Below are positions 10,961 through 25,600 of a stretch of 64,000 nt of DNA, one piece after another. The stretch is taken from positions 572,571-636,570 of the forward strand of contig JAAGOF010000323.1 of assembly GCA_010645155.1 (NCBI GenBank), in the 5' to 3' direction. The notes below the pieces were generated by a model that searched no databases, was not told the DNA's origin, and saw only the letters and a list, made by a program, of their open reading frames with translations. Source of the stretch: Tigriopus japonicus. Lineage: Eukaryota > Arthropoda > Copepoda > Harpacticoida > Harpacticidae. Made by a program: the position numbers and the translations under genes. The stretch's first letter is position 1. Each line of letters begins with the position of its first letter.

Positions 10961-13390
10961 ATTGTTCAGTTTTTACTTTTACTTTTGTTTTTATTGTTAT
11001 CACATGACATTTTATTTTTAATTTTGAACATTTTCGTACGGAAAAAAGAACCAGAATACGAATATCTTTTGGTGTCGCACCAATTGAAGTTTTTAATGGG
11101 AAGTTTTTTGTATGTGGTACTTATTCCAAAGATATCGAGTATTTAAAAAAAAAAACCTTCAAACTGACTTTGATCCAATATTGATTATCCTTACCGCTTA
11201 CGAAGTATTACTTAAATGGCGAAATATATCGCCATCTTTAATATGTTTAGCTAGTGTTCATAAACATGTTTATCCAGAATACCACAAGTTCTGAAGATTC
11301 TCCCAACTTTTGATTGGTGCCGAGTTCTTGAATTGCTTCTTCATTCCACAAGTTATTCTTCAACCGAATTCTTCAAAATATCCTCGAACGAAGCAGTCAA
11401 CTTTCGGAAAGTGGTTTTGACAGATGAAGACAGGCTCAAATCATTCACAGGCTTCTGAAAAGCCCCGAAAATAACTCTCTCACTCTTTCCACAGTCACTG
11501 GCGACCCGATTTTCTATTTTCCCCATTGCCATTCATTCATTTTCGAGCCTAGAATATTTCACCTTTTGACTGACCATTCGAATCTACCTCAAAATTGATT
11601 TAAGCTCTTAAGTTTCCATTTTCAAACCGATATTTTACGTTGAAGGAAAAAAAGGATAAGTGTCCCAAAATATCGGATAATAAATTGTCACTCGTCACAA
11701 CTTTTTTGCCCCCAAAATATATTGAAGGCTCTCATTTGTTCAAATGAAACGGGAGGATTTTCTGTTGAAGGGATTATCTCCTCGCATATCTAATTAACTG
11801 TCTTGGAATGCCAGATAAATATCTCAATCGAGGTCACGATACTGCTCGTCGATCGTAGTTCAGAAGCCCTTCAATGTCAATGAAACGCCGTAAATTTACG
11901 TACAAAGCCATGAAGGATCTATGGGAGCATGAATTTAGGGTAAAATTCGACGATTGTGCAAATACAGCAATACTGACTGGGACGATCAAGGCAATATCTC
12001 TCCCCAAGCTAACTTAATGCCCGTCTGTCCCAACTTGAAAGGGATCATTCCCAATGACGAGACGACCGCCGTCCATGCATCTTCTCCATTCATTCCGAAG
12101 GCCGTCAAACCTCTCCAAACGGGAAATTCCTCTCCTTTACCCTTTTTTTCCTCCTTACCCAACCAGGCTGCTCAATTTTCGTTTGGGTCCCACAACGGTT
12201 TTTAGGGCGGCCACTTTGGAGGAACACTTGGAGTCACTCCTCGTGGTCCAAATAACATGAAGAAAAGGGAACGAAACAAAACGAACGGGACGAGCGCCCT
12301 CGGGAATTTCATTTTCCAGCGTCTTTCTTACCGCGAATGTCCTTCAGTTTTGGTTGAGGATTGGAACCGAGCACACGGAACACGCTCTCTCGTGTTCGAA
12401 CATGTAAACTTCGTCTCCTGGTTCTGGAACACCAAGTTGGGACACTAATTTACAGGCTCATGTGGGACTGAGACCACCCTCATCAAGCGACAACTTATTG
12501 TTCCCAAGTGCCTCATTCGACAGCCGTTCTCAACTCAAGGCCTTTCCGCGAAATCAAGTCTGAGGTAGGGTCTTTTATTGTCAACCAACCTGTTTTGGCA
12601 AGCTATATTCTTGTGCTTAGACTATGGACCATTTTGATTCTGGACCATAATGGAACCGGATGTTGAGTTGTTTTGGAAAGAGGGAACTTTTTCCTCCAGA
12701 GCGAGGCATGAAAACACGTTAATCATTGCATGTGGTAAACGAAAGAACTAGTTTATCTAGCAACTAATTTGTGCAATGGGTGTGGGTGTTCCACATGGGA
12801 TCCATCCACATGGAACTCAGTGACGTCTCCTCATGGCGTCATCATTTTGACCGTTTCTAGAATTTCATTCCAAAGAGCTGCCTTGCTCTTTTTATTTATC
12901 TTAAGCGATAAAAAGGCTAAGCGTGTCAGTTTTTATGTGTTTCTGAGCAAACCAAGGCAACGAAGCGGTTCAACTACATCCGATAGTGTGCTGGTTTCGG
13001 AGAAAAGTTTGGGTTGTTCAGACACATAACTCAACATTGTGAGGATGGATGTTGGGTTTGACCTTTGAAGGTGTGGCTAATGTGAGATAAACCAAGGTGG
13101 TTTGTTAGCTCGCATTCTCACATTTGTGTCTGAATTGAAATGAAATCACTTTGATTGATCTTCTACTTCAGTGTTGAACCATGGCTCTCAAGTTTTTAGA
13201 GTGAATTTTGAGTTCACTAAACTTGTAAGGAACAAAATGCAAATCAGAGGCAACGTTGAAAGATAGATGAGATAAAATTGATTTCCCAAGTCAGTTTGTC
13301 TTTATATTTGGGAATGGAAAATAGAAAAAGCGAATCAAAATATCAGGTCCCAAGGTAATCGTTTTGAATGTAGTAATAATTTCCAGTGTA
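10961..13390. other. Gene-free stretch
   Basis: Several 60-85 codon ORFs occur around 11950-13030, but none has a start context, splice sites or family match that I can defend. Confidence 0.4.
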
Positions 13391-13785
13391 CCGGGTGTTT
13401 CGAAAGAAACGGAACACCTTATTCTACGCCTTCCAACTCTTGGTAGAAGCTATACATGAGCCTCACCTTCAATGGATATGATTTGGCAAACACTTGGCCT
13501 GAAAAGTCGGAAAAGGCAATTTCAACCAAGTTCAACATTTAAGCGACGACATTTTTTCTCGTGAAGGGCCATTTTTGAAAACAGTGTTCGCGGCTCCGAC
13601 TTTTTTCTCACGTCCGAAATTGGGCTATATTAAATAATAAGGCGACGTAAAGCGCCTAAAACCATATGTTTCTGAAGAATTGTTATCTGTCGCATCATTT
13701 TGAGCTTTATGCATTTTTTGTGAGATGAACTATTTCAGAGTTTTCTGTACATGGTTTTCTGTTCAGTATCTTATGCATCACCCGG
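13391..13785. mobile_element. Short TA-flanked MITE, Tc1/mariner type
   Basis: Starts TA-CCGGGTGTTTCG (TA at 13389) and ends CATCACCCGG-TA (TA at 13786), giving short inverted ends of about 8-10 bp with a TA target duplication. It has no ORF of note. Confidence 0.5.
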
Positions 13786-13787
13786 TA

Positions 13788-16700
13788 TTGGTCACAAATT
13801 TGGGAAATGTTAGCATTTTGACACTAAGAGTGTATCCCCCTGACTAAAAAAAAGTTAATGCATTGAATTTGTTCCTCATGATTGCTTCCGAATATTTCGG
13901 ACTTTGTTCACACACAGATGATTGCGTGAAGTCACAAAAATAAGTCATTGAAACTTTTTCACTCTTTTCGTTCACATGATGAAAATTGGCACAGATAAAA
14001 GTACTCCCATTTTGGTGTCTAAATTAAGCGAATTATAAATATTTCAATTTTATACAATGCAAATGGCGTCGGACTGCGCAAATAATATTTTCTTCTTTTA
14101 TAAGAGTAGGCCTTACTCTTGTTCCAAGTTGTCTTTAAACTTCCTAAAGGATCATCAAAAAGCGTTTTGTGAAGACAAGACATTGTTTAATAGCCCCGGC
14201 ATGTGAAGGCATTTTTTGTCGTCGCTCAACTAACTGCGAATTTGGCCTTCGGAGAAAGGCACTTCTTAGTCTTAGGGTATTGTAAATGCTGCTTGGATCC
14301 ATTGTTGGTTCATTAATGTCCCATGGGAACGCTGACGAAGTCATTTTCACTTGTCCCGGAACCGGAAAGCCCCACCGATGGATGACCCCACCTCTTCTCT
14401 GTTTTATCTGCCAACAACTTGATTCATCTGCCTTGAGCACCGAAATGGTTCTCCCTCAAAGTAATTTCCAAGCTTGAATGCTTCTCTTTTCTTTCAAGGC
14501 TGAACCATTTTCTTTCTTTCTTCTCTTCTCTTTGACTACTACTCCTCCTCATTCTGGCAGTATCACATGGTTGTTGCCTGTTCCAGTCCTGGGACTTATC
14601 TCTTTCCGCCCATTTCTCGAGGTCTCTAAAGCCAAGAAATGATCACAGGATCCCGAATGGTTCAACTCTTAGATTAACGACGACATTGCACGAAAGGAAC
14701 CACATATCAGCTATTAAAATAGCCATACAAACCGCCATCCAGAAAATCTAAATGAGTTCACTTTCATTCAGATATCCGAATGGAAAATGTGAAGAAGGTT
14801 GAGTATGAGAGTTTCAAATATTTCCGTCATAATTCAGATTAAGCTAAATCCTGGATAAGGGCCTGCAGTTAGACTGTTTAGTTGTCCAAAATAAACCACG
14901 TATCACGCTGGAAGTGCCTTTGGAGTATTTGGTATACTTGAGAAAAGGCGAAGCATTTGAAATGGCTTCTATTTTAAAGGCTGTAAAGACCAACTCTCAG
15001 ATAGGCTGCTGTCAAGACCAAAGCATGACATGGTTACCAGAAGCTAAGAAAGCCATTCGCCTTGAAGCATTGATGATGGAAAAGGGCCAAAAGTGGTCCC
15101 AGATGGCCTATGGATTTGGGGATGTGAGAAAAAAACGACTTTGTTCCAGGAACATGGTGTAAATTGAACAGCTCTTTTTAGGGAACACCAACGGAAACAT
15201 TGACGACGCTGTTCGCCCTGAAATGACTTGTACAATGCCTTTTGAAGTCAAGCTGAGCTCGGCAAATGTGTCCCTTGACTGCAATTCCACATTCTTGCTC
15301 ACCACTTCCATTCTGGTATTCATAATAGAGTTGAACCACGCCTTGAAACCACAATGAACCATTTTAGCCAACTCCCGGGAAGTCAATTGTACCAAGGCTA
15401 AAGAGGGCAATGACAGAGAAAGGAGGATCCCATGGAATATCCCCATTTTAGCAACCTTGTCATATTCAATCGTTATTATTGAAACATTGAGAGCATTTGA
15501 TTCATCGTAACGAAGACTCAAAATTCGAATCGTTCTCAAAACAATGAAATTTTAAAGCCAATCGAATTTCATCCTTAGGATTTTAGTGATGAATGGCCCT
15601 AAATCGCTAAAAATGGTTTGCTAAAATTATCAAATCAAATAAATAGACCGATCTGTTCCCAAATTCCCGTCTATTGTGTAATGTAACATGAAAGTTTGGA
15701 GCCCATGAATTAAAAAACAAGGCCACATTATAAAACCGGATAATTCCGTGTCAAAACAAGCGCCAATTACGTACCCCGACTTCACTCATGAGAATGCCAC
15801 AGATATTGATATCATTTAGTTGAAAGATCAATGGAACACAATCATGATCAGATCATGGAACCTTGAAATGCTCCAGATATGTGATACAGCAATTCCCAGG
15901 ACTTATTGTATAATTTTTCAATGTCCCAAAAATAAATGAATATTTTTTTTGCCTTTGTTCAATTTGGTCTTACGTTAAAAATAAGTAGGTATTATAGCTT
16001 AGAACTAAACTGCATGTTTTTGGATTCCCTTTTCTTCGTAATTTTTATCAAACTTATTAAGACTTTATGTTTAATTTTCCCAGAATTCAAATCAATATCT
16101 TTTGTTCCAAAACTTTCCATTGTGCTATGCTTTAAAATGGTTAAAATAATTCATATTGAAGTTTTACGGTAATGATAGTTGATTATCGATTTAATAGATT
16201 TTGATCAAATTTCGCGTCAATTCACTACCAAGGACGCTTTCAAAATCTTTTTATATGGTTTCGGAAAAAAAATTGGTTTTAGTGGGTTTAAGTGATTTAA
16301 TATATTTGATCTTTTTCCATAATCACAAGATGTCTTCATTATGACACTGTGACACTGAAAAATGTCATAAGAAGTCTTGACATTTGAGCAAACACTTTCA
16401 TAGAGCACAGGTGGTTAGTCTTGGTAGATCGTTTCAAGGAGACACACCCCAAAAGGCAAACATCGAAAGAGGCTTCAGCTACTTTCTGCCTCGTCTAAAG
16501 GTCGAAGCTTGAGTTGTTTCAACAAACTTATGGTGTTGAAGACCTTTCTCGTCCACTTGAAATACTTTTGTCAAGATGTAGCCCTTGGTAAAAAAGAAAA
16601 CGAAACTCATTTGGCCTGAGGATTTTTTTGTCGCAGACTGAGACATGCTGCTGCAACAGTGACGTGATTTATAACAGTACTTTGAAGTTTGTTTTGAAAG

Positions 16701-19261
16701 ACCAAAAAAGGCAAATTAACTTTCTTGAAACACAAAAAAACTCTCTCCAACTGACGCAAAGGTCAGACCAGAAACAGCAAATTGCTTAGTAACCTCGAAC
16801 ATATCATTCATTTATTGACAAGTACAAAGTGCAACTTTCGTTCTATGAAAAACTTCTTGGTCTCCCAACATACTACATCAATCATAAATATCCCTGTGGT
16901 CCTATTTTTTTTTAATCGTTAACAACATTACATCGATCTTTCAATTTCCTTCCCTAAAATGAACCTCCAACCTTTTGACGTAATACCATGTTCAGAAGCT
17001 AAATGGTCTAAAGGTGCAATAATTTTTCGTGGAACCACTTCACTTTATCTTGCAAAACTAGCTCAGATGATTTAAGTATTGTGACGTTGTAAAATCCGAT
17101 TATACTATTCCAAGTGAGGCTCTCTTGTGTGGAATCCATGTCAAGTTTCTAGCCTTTGATGGATTGGCAGAGGTCGATAGACATGTAAATGTGGCACGAG
17201 TCAGAAAGAAATGTCCCCCTGGGATCTGTCCCCAATAGTTTCCTTTGGATCCATTGTCACAATCTCATTGAATATGTATCCCTCGCAACGAATGGAGGTG
17301 CTCTCTCTCTCTCTTATGTAACAGAGCTCTATCTGTCTTTCACCATCTGTTTCCTAAGAAAATTCTTACTTTGTTCAAGGTCACAAATATCCTATTCGTA
17401 TGTAAAATGGACCAAAGAGCTGATCTCGATCTAAATACAAACAAACATACACGAGGGATTTACTCTTAGCGTAATTCTACAAACCATGTTGGCAAGGGAT
17501 TACTGACATTGGGTGGATTCATTGAACTTATAGAAAATAGGCTTGTTGGGAAGCCGAACGAAACGCTATTACTATACTGACTTTATCACAATCCTTAGCC
17601 TGATCTTTTACCTAAGAGTTCGGATTGGCTCGTGCATACGATTTCACTTGCATTTTCTGAACTGAGTGCCATGCGCATGCGTCTTACTTCAATGAACAGG
17701 GTTGTCTTTAAAAACCGTCTCTTAAACTTAAGGCAATAGATTGTGAGAACACTTTATTTACGCTTGCTGCAGTAGGAGAAACGTTTTCGCAACTCTTGGC
17801 TCAAAATCCCAGGAAAAATAACTTACGTTCGTGTGACTCAAAAAAGATGTTTCGGTTCATCGTTATTTTTTTCATTTTTATGGACCACTCACCGACCACG
17901 CGCATTTTTGGTTTGTCTCGTACATTTTTCAGCGCCACCCTGTTTTTTGTGCTGTCATGCACTTCTTTACACGAACTACCCTGTACTCTGCATTCATGTA
18001 CAAATTTGCCCTTGAAAAGAGAATTGCCATGATAATTCAAGAATCCAGAGCGTACCGTGATTATTCCATGTCAAATTGATTTTTCTGACATTTCCCCTGC
18101 TTGCCATGACTTTTTTTCTTTTGCTTCATGTATCATCCTCTTTTTCGGTTCACATGCGAATGTCAGCCAATACAGGTCTTGATCCTAAATTCTAAATATA
18201 CCCTCTATCATGAGGCACGGTTTCGAATTGCAGCTCAGTAGAAATGACCAAAAATTCCTCGAACTTGATTACGTCTACCATGATGATTGTCGAGAAAAGA
18301 AGGAAAAAAACGTGTCATGCTCTACCACGTTTCGCTCAAGATAATCCTCACATTGCATGTTTGAACCGGGACCAGATTGGACATTGGCCATGTGTACATG
18401 TACATGGCAAAAGATTAGAGGCCATCACGGTCCACGTTTCCAATGACCAATGACCCCCAAAAAGCATGTTTCACCAAGTTCACTCAACGGCGAAACTGAC
18501 TGGATTGGCACTTACTGTACGTATCCACTAGCCTTTGATGAAGAGCGGACACAAATTGGTGTCCATTAAGTACGTAATGGACTAAGTATGTTTCAAGTTG
18601 ATCGAGCGAGGTTAAACGCTCGTCTTCGTGGTAAATGGAACATGTAACCGCTTTTCTTGGGAACACTAACTTTCGGCAAGTCAGAGACTTTTGACATTGG
18701 ACCTAAGGTAGTAGATTGCAATTCAATGCCAAGCCAAGTTCAGACTGATTGCTGACCTGGAAAGTTTGCGGTGAACCGTGTGAACTTTTGATTGGTCTGC
18801 CAGAGGCGGAGAGGTCCAGTTTGGTATGGAACATCCTCGCTTAGGATGATGAGGAAAAGTTGGCTTGATTAGCTGCTCTTCGGTTGGCGAAGAAGTCTTC
18901 AGGCATGTTTCATGATTCCAGTCGTACACCTGGAATTGGCTGATCCTCACACGGCTTAGAAGCCTTTGATGAGAGATGCTGAATCATTCCATTCAAAAGA
19001 GGGGTCGCTGGATCTTCAAGTTAAAAAAAGCTGATGTTTCTATTGATCTACTTACCATAAATGCCATTTTCAATTTGACGCGATATACTCTGTTTTTTAG
19101 TAAAGAATAAAACTTTGAAGTAGTCATGCCCGATTAAGCTTTTAACCGAAAATGAAAGTTCCGGCCAAAAGAGGGCTGAGGGTTTAACCCGTTTAACCTA
19201 AACCATAGAGATCTACTAATTACTCGAAGGAGTGTAATCGTAAAAACGTGTCGTCTGTTGC
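13788..19261. other. Long gene-free stretch
   Basis: I see no gene. A 144-codon minus-strand ORF at 15108-15539 with an internal signal-peptide-like segment is the longest candidate and is listed as rejected. Parts are strongly AT-rich (about 15900-16200). Confidence 0.4.
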
Positions 19262-19730
19262 CAACTGTTGAGCGGACAAAAGTGCAGGAACATTTGAAAT
19301 GTCTGACCAGGCAAATAACGATCGTGCAATTGATGAATCTAAGGTGGTATTGAGTAATATTTTTGGGTCAGTTTTTGCAATTGCTAGTGGTCACTTTCTT
19401 GAAAGAACCAAAGGCGTCACTAGGTGACCATGTCTTGGATTTGAATTCTACGCCTAGGATTTTTTTTGCCAATACATTGAATAAGTCACTAATAGGTAGA
19501 ACACAAATTTAAGCTTTTACATTATTTAGGGCTAATCCAACACATATATGGACAAAAACTAACTTGTGGCTTCAAGAACGAGTTTAAAGACTTGGTCTTG
19601 ATTTACACGGTTGGTCACACTGACTGTCCGCTCAGCAGGTGCAAGGGCAACACTTTCCTCCCAAATTCAACGCATTCCGCCCCATCTGCCAAATCAGCCT
19701 GACTAAGGCTTTCACGCTATCTAGTGATTA
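19262..19730 (+). repeat. Dispersed repeat B, copy 1
   Basis: Direct copy of 55271-55744. The inner part is bounded by CAACTGTTGAGCGGACA and TGTCCGCTCAGCAGGTG (19625-19641), an imperfect inverted pair. Shared blocks include TCACTAGGTGACCATG and TTGTGGCTTCAAGAACGAG. Confidence 0.8.
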
Positions 19731-19735
19731 ATAAA

Positions 19736-22083
19736 CTATCTATGATCGTAGCTAACAAGAGATTCACTTTGCAAATATCTGTGATAATGGAATAATGATG
19801 AATAGTGAGCAGAAACACTTGGGGAAAATTGACCAAAAGAAGTCTTAAAGATGAAACATTGATCCAAAAAGGAGTTTTTCACGGCTTGTAATTGGCAAAA
19901 AAACTTAAGACTGAAGAGAGCTTGAACTATTATCTGTTTTTTTTATCCAAAATTTTTGGTCTCTTTGTCTGAGGTCAAACAACTTTCAGACAAGAAAGTG
20001 TGTTTTAAAACTTCAAAAAGTTTTATGAAAATGTCATTAAGCCTTGTTTTACTAAAACATTTCATGATTTTCCAAAAAAAAGAGGTATCACTTTTGCCGT
20101 GCTTTTTTCATACAGAAATTAACATTGACCTCCAAAACTCTAATTTTTACTTCTCTGCTTTCAATTTCGGTTTCGCATCCGTGTCTTTCTATACTAAAAA
20201 ATACTTTTCATTCCAACACTATTTCAACTCAAAATTTAATTTTACTAAAAAAAATTGCGATACTTCTTATGGCATGGCTCTCTAAAGATTGGTGTGTTAG
20301 CCTGAGGCTGCCTCTTAATCAGCAGATCTTGATGTCTTGACGTGGCTTTGAACTCTCTTGGATTGGGTGTATCAGTGCGTACTCTATCAAGTTGTCATCG
20401 CACTTCTCTCCCTTGACAGCTCTGTATTGGCCTGCGGCTCCACGGCCTTGGTTGGCCTTGATCCTTTCTGAAGGCCGTGTTAATATTCTGATTTGTTTTG
20501 GCTTCATCTTCACATAACGGGATCAAGCAGACGGGCTCGACTTGTTATTTCAAGAAGGCTCTTTCAGACGCCGAAATAGACAAGTGGAATGTTCTATGCA
20601 AATGAATTTCCTATTCAAACCGAAAATTCGTCCTAGTAAACTAACTAACACATATTGGGAACAACATCATGCATTATTCAAATCCCTATATCACTTTACT
20701 ATTGATGTATCCACAATTCATCGAGTGTACTACAAGTTGTGATTGTTTTCCGATCCAAACTCGACTTTGCGACACACTTATATAAATAGCATTTAGCCAA
20801 ATGATCGATAAAACGTCTTGAAATGTCACATACGTCAAACACAATTGTGTTCAGTAGTTACAACTTTATTGCAAAACACCTTGCTTTACGGTAACAAAGT
20901 AGGATACATTAAAGTTGACGGTTCCTTTCTTTACAAGGCACATTCTTCAATTTATCGATATTTGAGGTGTTTGTTCCACGCTCACTTTTTCTTTCCCCAA
21001 CAAGATCCCGTTTTTATTAATGACTTGTCACCTTCACCTGAGTCACATTTTCTCACTATTTATTGAGTGTGTTTGCTCCAAAAAAAGTGCCTCTTTGTAC
21101 AAATTTGTGACCTTCAACAAGATGGCGTTGCTCGTTCCACGAGGAAAATGGAACAATTGGATCCATTTTTTATGTGTGTCGGTTTTTTGTGTTCCCCCAT
21201 ATCGGTGAATTTTCAATAACCAAGTAAGAATTCTGCGTCATCAAACTTAAAAAATAAAGGAAGTAACACACTATACTATTACAGATCTCTAACTGGAGAT
21301 AAGTCCCAGTTCTCATGAAAGACGGCTACTAGAAGTTACTCTCCAAAAGAGAGGGATGACCAAACTTTTCCGCATAAATTACCAACGTTATGCCCAATTT
21401 CTGGAGAATACAACCCAAAAGCTGAGTTTCTAATGTTCAGCTCCTTCCATAGAACAAACAGAGAAGCGTGCCCATTACACCATGATTATGACATGCTTTT
21501 CTGACAGGACCCTTTGTTTTGTGGCCATTGTCCTTCAAGGGCCCTATTTTCCACGCCCAAAACTTCGAAACTTATATTAGGCAATCAAAATCTGAGCTTC
21601 ATTCTGAAGATTTAATTTGGACTTTTACTCGTCGTACGTTATAAAGAAAATAGTTCAAGGTGTGTACTGTAGACCCTCTTATAGAGAGCCCTTTTAATAT
21701 TACCCTTTAGAAATACGTCAACACTTGTAAATTCTGGATAAGCCTTACGTCAAGGTTGTGGCAATTACTTCGAACATAAAAATGCATGTTTACGACCCCA
21801 TGTCATCAAGATCTTCATTAATGCACTAAAAGAATTATGTGGAAGTGCAGCTGCTCCTATGCCTCATTAATGAGTCCACCAAAAAACGGCTATTCAAGGA
21901 CAATTTCATGTTTTCTCAACGTTAGCATGCTTTGACAAACTTAGTTTTATTCGAGGGCTTAGCTTACTGGAGTAAAACGTGCAATGGAAATCAAATTAGA
22001 ATATAGAAACAAGGATTTTGATAGGAAGAAAAAACATTTCCTCGAAATGTTTGAAAATCCTTGAAATTTCCATTTCAACACTC
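19736..22083. other. Gene-free stretch
   Basis: No recognised gene or bounded element. Confidence 0.4.
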
Positions 22084-22632
22084 TACAAAAGGTCGAGCAG
22101 GTCCAAATATGCTTCACTATGAAAATCACAGGAATAAGAGAGCTCTCGTATTGGGAGAGGCTCCAGAAGTTAGGGTTGTACAGTACTCAGAGAAGGTATG
22201 AAAGGTATCTGAAACTGTGTGTTTTCAAGAGCGTTCATGGGCTCTGTCCTAACCCAAGATTTGAGATCAGTTGTAGCGATCGTAGAGGTTTTTTTGCATT
22301 CTGAGAGCACCTCCAAATCCTAAGGAATCAAGGCTAGTTCGATCAATGAAGTCCTCCTCTCTTCTTTATCGGGCTCCTTCATTGTTCAATTTGTTGCCCA
22401 TTAATCTTCGTTGGGAATATGTAGGAGCTGATCCTCTAACAGCATTTAAGGCAGGATTGGACAAATTTTTAGACACTATTCCTGACCAACCCACTATTCA
22501 AGGGTTGTACAGATCTGCCAACAGTAACTCGTTGGTAGACCAAATTTCGTATAATTTTATTGGTTTAAGTTATTTTACTTATGATTTATTCTTACAGGCA
22601 ATGACATTCCTTGTAGCGGTAGTGAAAAATCC
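22084..22632 (+). pseudogene. Non-LTR retrotransposon (LINE) 3' end, reverse transcriptase C-terminal remnant
   Basis: Reading through two breaks gives the typical tail of LINE reverse transcriptase proteins: a KVEQVQ...F segment, GIRELSYWERLQKLGLYS, QRRYERYLKL, HGLCPNP, then after a stop at about 22302 RAPSLFNLLP and FKAGLDKFLDTIPDQP. Only the last part of ORF2 is present (5' truncation, as usual for LINEs), and it is decayed. The 3' end carries ATTCCTTGTAGCGGTA and then GAAAAATCCG, the same tail as the SINE at 44590. The C-rich/CA-rich run at 22633 may be the old tail. Confidence 0.85.
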
Positions 22633-25600
22633 GCCCCCCCCCACACACACAAAAAAAAGTTTGATAAATCTGCTTAATGGTTTTGTTTTGACTTCTTTAT
22701 AGGTCAGTTGTTACGAACATTTGGAAGTAAAGTAGAAGCCAAGTAAAACAGAAAAATAAACATGCCAGAAGATAGCCTCAATACAAAAGCTTCGCTTTTT
22801 AAAGGCAAAAGCCTAGCTTGTATACTAAGACTAGACTCGAGCATAGTTATTTTTTCCATGTCTTTCCATGTTGACACTATCCTTCCAAATGTCCTTAACA
22901 ACTGAACTTCCAGGTTATCTTATGCTAAATGTCTGGCAGTACAGTTTTATCTATCTGTGCTGTCGTGGGATTCGACAACCAATTTTGAATTCAGTTTAGT
23001 GGAAAATTATGTTTGGATCCAATTATGGAACGTTTGAAAAAAAGGAACGCATCATAAAAATAATTTCAAAACTCTTGAATGATCTCTTGAGGAGTCATTG
23101 ACTTGAAAACAAATCACATCCAACACAAACCCACACAAAGAGATTTCAAAAGCCATAAATTGAGGATTTAGACATTGAGCTCATAATTTATCGGAATACC
23201 GGTCTAACATAAGAATATAAATGGCAATTTATCACAACAACCAATGCATGTATATGTTTCCATGTTCCAACGCTTGTTTTCCTTTTATGTGCCCCGTTTT
23301 TCTCCTTCCATGAAAGTCGATTATTAATGGTACATTTGAAAATGTCGCGTATACTGGTTGTCCTATATTGGCGCAAGAACTTTTCGGCTCCTAATAGATG
23401 GCAAACTTTCGGCTCTTCTCGTCGCTTTTATGTATGATACATGGGGAATGTCTCATTCTGCTCCGATTGCATTTCCGAAGCCATTTCCAGCTTAATGAAG
23501 TTTTTGTGTAAAGGGGCTCTCTTCATTCGCTCAATTCACCGAGTACCTACTTATTCGTTCTCCAGTTTTGAATAGTGTAATAAGGAGGAAGGGAAATTCA
23601 TTCATTCATTCATTTACTCCTCGAGTGAACCAAAACTCTGCACCAAAATCAAGTTAAAGCCAAGTTCCAGGCCCGGATATTTTTTTTTTTAAGGCTCTTG
23701 CTCACACCCAAAGATCCTCGTCATTGAGTTTGCCGCGAAAAAAAACATTCATTCAATGATCTAAAAAAATTGAAGCCGAGAAGTAAAATCGATCACTGAA
23801 ATTTGGGAAATTCTGTTGTCTAAACTAAAACATGGAGGAGAAGAAGATTGAGGGACTTTCTGTGCGAAACTCAAAGACGAATTCAAATTTCGAAATATGG
23901 TTTCGCCCGATTTCTCAACACTTTTACAAAAGCTTCTTGTTGGTTTGGCCCATTTTCTTTTCCTTTTGGGTGAGTGCAATGTCATAGATTTCCAATAAAC
24001 CTATGCGAGTTCCTTCAAAAAAATGGGCTGTAACAAAAGACCCTAATTAAAGCGAATGAATGGATCGGTAGAGTGGAAACCTGACCAGAACCTTAAAAGG
24101 TTAACATTGCAAACTTTTCGTACTCTTTGGGCTAAAAAAAGAATGCCTGAAGATGAAAGGAAGCAATGAGTACAAAGACCAAGGAAAAGAGGCTTTGGAA
24201 CCACAGATGAAAGAACATGTTTAGATTCTATGTTAGATTATCAGATAACAAGTTCAATCAGGTTTATTTTCCAAAAAGGAATTTGCGAGAATTGTTATTA
24301 GTTAGTCATTGTATTTCCTAGCATTACAATGTGTTTTGAAATACGTAAGTCTTTGAATTGCAACGACCTTGATGAACGAAAAAAAATGCATCATTTGTTC
24401 TTGTTCATTTTGAAAGCAAATGATGCCAGCATGTCATCTCAGTCTTGAGACTAATGAATAAAAAAAAAGCAATCTAAATAAAGGTAATCTTTCCAACTTC
24501 AATCGCCGGCAAACGAGTCATTTTTCCTTATACAGTATGTAGATTAGACAAAGCCCACCAAACCCACCTCAAATCTAAGGAAAATGGGCAGATATCCTTT
24601 CCATCTATTTCACATCTATGATCTCCAATGTTCCAAAGGGGTTTGTGCATGGCCTTGAAAATCCCAGTAGCTTGGTCGATTTTCAAGCCTGTCTCCAAGA
24701 CTCGTGAAGAGAACGACGAGGACGACAGGGATTCACGAGTTAGTCTGCAGACCCTCAAATCCTCACAAAGAGTCCTTGTGGATCGTGGTATGCAAGCAAG
24801 CAAGCAAGCAAGCAAGAAAGAAAGAGTAAAAGAGAGAGTAGGGAACATCAGAGTCCTGGGACCAGGCTCGTTTTGGGGGATGCTGAGGCCACCTTGAACG
24901 GGTTCCCCGTTTCCCCACGAGAGAACCATTGATCAATTGCCAACAAAACAGCAGCATGAGCCTCTCGACAACGCCTCCCACCACCCAGATTGAATGAATA
25001 AATGGAGTTGGGGCGTTGAAGGTGCGATTTCATCTCGAGGACCGTTCCAGAAATCGGGGATATGCTCGCACGTTCTACATGACGCTCCGTGAGTCTGGAG
25101 ATGAATGACTTCCACAGAGCATCCATCCTCTTAAAAGGCAAAAAAACATGTGGGATGATGCCTCCTGCATTGCACATGGTTTTGCCACTAAGGCTGGGAG
25201 TCGAGACATGGTTGGCAGGGCACAAGGTCATCCAAGGAAAAAGAGAGCCTTTGCCAAACACACCCTGGATCTTTAATTCCAAGACCGAGAGAGTTCCACG
25301 GCTTGTTTTCCAATAGCAAGCGAGTGTGTTTCCCCGGGTCAATTACATAAAGCCTCTCCATTCTAAGTGCTATCCTAGTAGATCAACACATCTCTCCTTG
25401 AGCAAATACGTACGTACCGCTCTCTCCAGAGCTGAGAGACGCCATTGGAAGCATCAATTGATGAAGAAATTTGTTGGTTGGGCTCGTCCCAGCAGGATTC
25501 ATGCCCACTTCTCAAGCATCAGATATCGCTCATTGAGGGCTTAACCGCCTCGAAAACGCAGACTGCACGCGAAGAAATCGTTCCAAATTGTGGCGCCACT

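Noticed and set aside
15108..15539. 144-codon minus-strand ORF with an internal signal-peptide-like segment (MGIFHGILLSLSLPSLALVQ)
   Set aside because: No family, no splice sites in suitable places, and no partner exons. Length alone is not enough in a window of this size.
20319..20513. Minus-strand ORF with a basic, exon-like composition
   Set aside because: No start context, splice partner or family; too short to defend.
24528..25342. Several overlapping minus-strand ORFs of 60-164 codons
   Set aside because: They overlap in different frames, lack family resemblance and include a simple-repeat segment (GCAA array).
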